Shown in pieces: positions 5,617 to 6,122 of a DNA stretch of 6,122 nucleotides (its first letter is position 1; the number at the start of each line of letters is the position of its first letter). Where the stretch lies: the NCBI GenBank assembly GCA_013316495.1, contig WSMP01000092.1:1-6122 (forward strand). Reading direction: 5' to 3'. Position numbers and translations under genes: made by a program. The notes beneath the pieces are model-generated. The model worked only from the letters and a program-made list of their open reading frames with translations, searched no databases and was not told the DNA's origin. This stretch comes from Angelakisella sp. Its GTDB lineage: Bacteria; Bacillota; Clostridia; Oscillospirales; Ruminococcaceae.

Positions 5617-5970
5617 CTATGTCCGGGTGATGGCGGTGGGGGTGAAGCGCAGGGTGTGCTCCAGCACCTCCAGCACCGCCCGCAGAGACGCCTCCACGCT
5701 GGCCACATCCCCGGTGATGATAAGGGAGCCGGAAAACCGGTCCACAAACACCAGGTCCACCTCCGCGGCCTTGGTGGCTACGTCGGCGCCGATGATGGCC
5801 GCCTCGCTGGGGGTGATGGTCATAATCCCCAGGGCTTCCTGAATGCCCCCCACCACCCCCAGCTTTTTGTAAAGCTCCCTGTCCGGGTTGGCGATAAGGT
5901 GGGCCAGGGTCACCTGCTTGCCGGGAACAAATTCCTGTATGATGCGCTGTTTATCCTCAAAGACAGACAT
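5617..5970 (-). CDS. eutS: EutS/PduU-family circularly permuted BMC shell protein
   Basis: 117 aa; family members are about 111-116 aa. It forms hexameric tiles of the protein shell of a bacterial microcompartment and belongs to the circularly permuted single BMC-domain class. Family landmarks run through the whole chain: IIQEFVPGKQVTLAHLI (about 10-26), GIMTITPSEAAIIGADVATKAAEV (about 48-71) and FVDRFSGSLIITGDVASVE (about 74-92). The C-terminal ITRT is the ending I recall for Salmonella PduU. The N-terminal strand that builds the beta-barrel plug on these hexamers is present. I prefer the ATG at 5970: G-rich AAGGGGGG lies seven bases upstream. An in-frame ATG at 5994 would add eight residues not expected in the family and has no ribosome site. 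It is first in a pair with the EutP/PduV gene. Whether the compartment is eut-, pdu- or choline-type cannot be told from one shell protein. Confidence 0.92.
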   Translation of the reverse strand: MSVFEDKQRIIQEFVPGKQVTLAHLIANPDRELYKKLGVVGGIQEALGIMTITPSEAAIIGADVATKAAEVDLVFVDRFSGSLIITGDVASVEASLRAVLEVLEHTLRFTPTAITRT

Positions 5971-5981
5971 GGGGAAGCCCC
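5971..5981 (-). promoter_or_regulatory. Mini-hairpin overlapping the shell-gene ribosome site
   Basis: Immediately before the ATG at 5970 the transcript reads a G-run, then CTT, then CCCC. GGGG can pair with CCCC across a three-base loop and mask the G-rich Shine-Dalgarno region. The stem is only four pairs, so any effect on translation would be modest. Confidence 0.3.
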
Positions 5982-6021
5982 CCTTTCCTTTCATTTCAGA
6001 GATTCCAGGGTGTTGGTTATC

Positions 6022-6050
6022 TCAAAAACATCCCGCCGGGATGTTTTTGA
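6022..6050. terminator. Perfect 14-bp inverted repeat: bidirectional intrinsic terminator upstream of the shell gene
   Basis: TCAAAAACATCCCG (6022-6035) is the exact reverse complement of CGGGATGTTTTTGA (6037-6050), with one central base. In RNA from either strand the GC-rich part (CATCCC/GGGATG) forms a hairpin followed by five U residues, so it can terminate in both directions. On the minus strand it sits about 50 bases upstream of the shell-gene start, with no good promoter between. That placement allows two readings: the end of an upstream transcript, or a leader terminator that must be read through to express eutS-eutP. Confidence 0.75.
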
Positions 6051-6079
6051 TGGGCAGCCCGTGCGTTCCCCTGGCACCG

Positions 6080-6094
6080 GCCCGGCGGGCTTTT
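6080..6094 (+). terminator. Possible short plus-strand terminator
   Basis: GCCC (6080-6083) pairs with GGGC (6087-6090) over a three-base loop and is followed by TTTT (6091-6094) on the plus strand. Four GC pairs and four T residues make a minimal intrinsic terminator. No plus-strand gene is seen in the window that would need it, so this may be chance or part of a structured minus-strand leader. Confidence 0.25.
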
Positions 6095-6100
6095 CAGCTC

Positions 6101-6120
6101 CAAACGGCTGATGCCGTTTG
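6101..6120. repeat. Perfect 8-bp inverted repeat with four-base loop
   Basis: CAAACGGC (6101-6108) and GCCGTTTG (6113-6120) flank TGAT. It could be an operator or a leader hairpin about 130 bases upstream of the shell gene. On the minus strand the loop reads ATCA; opening the closing pair gives the six-base loop CATCAG, which lacks the A1/G4 pattern expected of ANTAR-type binding loops. Confidence 0.45.
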
Positions 6121-6122
6121 TC

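Noticed and set aside
5971..5994. Eight-residue extension of the shell protein to the ATG at 5994
   Set aside because: There is no ribosome site before it, and the extra residues are encoded by the G-rich ribosome site of the start at 5970.
5994..6020. Possible promoter for the shell gene (TTGAGA, 17 bases, TCTCTG)
   Set aside because: The -35-like half is good but overlaps the terminator's end, and the -10 matches consensus at only two positions.
6051..6122. Cobalamin riboswitch or tRNA in the upstream leader
   Set aside because: Fragments such as AGGGGAA and GGGCTGCCC are reminiscent of cobalamin riboswitch elements, but the conserved order and B12 box are not present; no tRNA cloverleaf can be folded.
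1..6122. CRISPR array, insertion sequence or prophage genes
   Set aside because: No regularly spaced direct repeats, transposase, integrase or terminal inverted repeats were seen; gene strand and composition are uniform.

Overview
The window looks like chromosome from a high-GC, gut-type member of the Clostridia (Bacillota); an Oscillospirales-like genome is my guess. The clues are purine-rich Shine-Dalgarno sites, a lipoprotein-type solute-binding protein, tight same-strand operons, and bacterial-microcompartment (BMC) genes of the kind common in anaerobic Clostridia. No taxonomic marker gene is present, so this is inference. Every gene I can support lies on the minus strand. Several very long plus-strand open frames are antisense shadows of the high-GC genes.

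Read in the direction of transcription (high to low coordinates), the layout is as follows. A 3'-incomplete upstream region at 5971-6122 carries a perfect 14-bp inverted repeat that looks like a bidirectional intrinsic terminator, plus a second small palindrome. Next come two closely spaced BMC genes: a circularly permuted shell protein of the EutS/PduU family (5617-5970) and a P-loop GTPase-like protein of the EutP/PduV family (5156-5605). After about 60 bases there is a near-consensus sigma-A promoter (5065-5093) and a leader of roughly 130 nt. These drive a five-gene transport unit: a lipoprotein solute-binding protein (3769-4929), a highly structured 192-base gap, an alkaline-phosphatase-superfamily hydrolase (2728-3576), two ABC permeases (1875-2735 and 1072-1878) and an ABC ATPase with a TOBE-like tail (52-1065). 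A hairpin plus T-run at 6-31 closes the operon.

The transporter has the build of the polyamine/opine/phosphonate importer group, which includes PhnSTUV (2-aminoethylphosphonate) and Pot-type systems: a lipoprotein receptor, two separate permeases and an ATPase with an extended C-terminus. A hydrolase of the phosphodiesterase/phosphonoacetate-hydrolase type sits between receptor and permeases, and it is translationally coupled to the first permease. It has no signal peptide. The simplest reading is import of an intact phosphonate, phosphomonoester or phosphodiester followed by cleavage in the cytoplasm. The adjacent BMC genes raise the possibility that the released product (for example ethanolamine or choline from a phospholipid headgroup) feeds a microcompartment. 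That link rests on proximity only, because the transporter has its own promoter.
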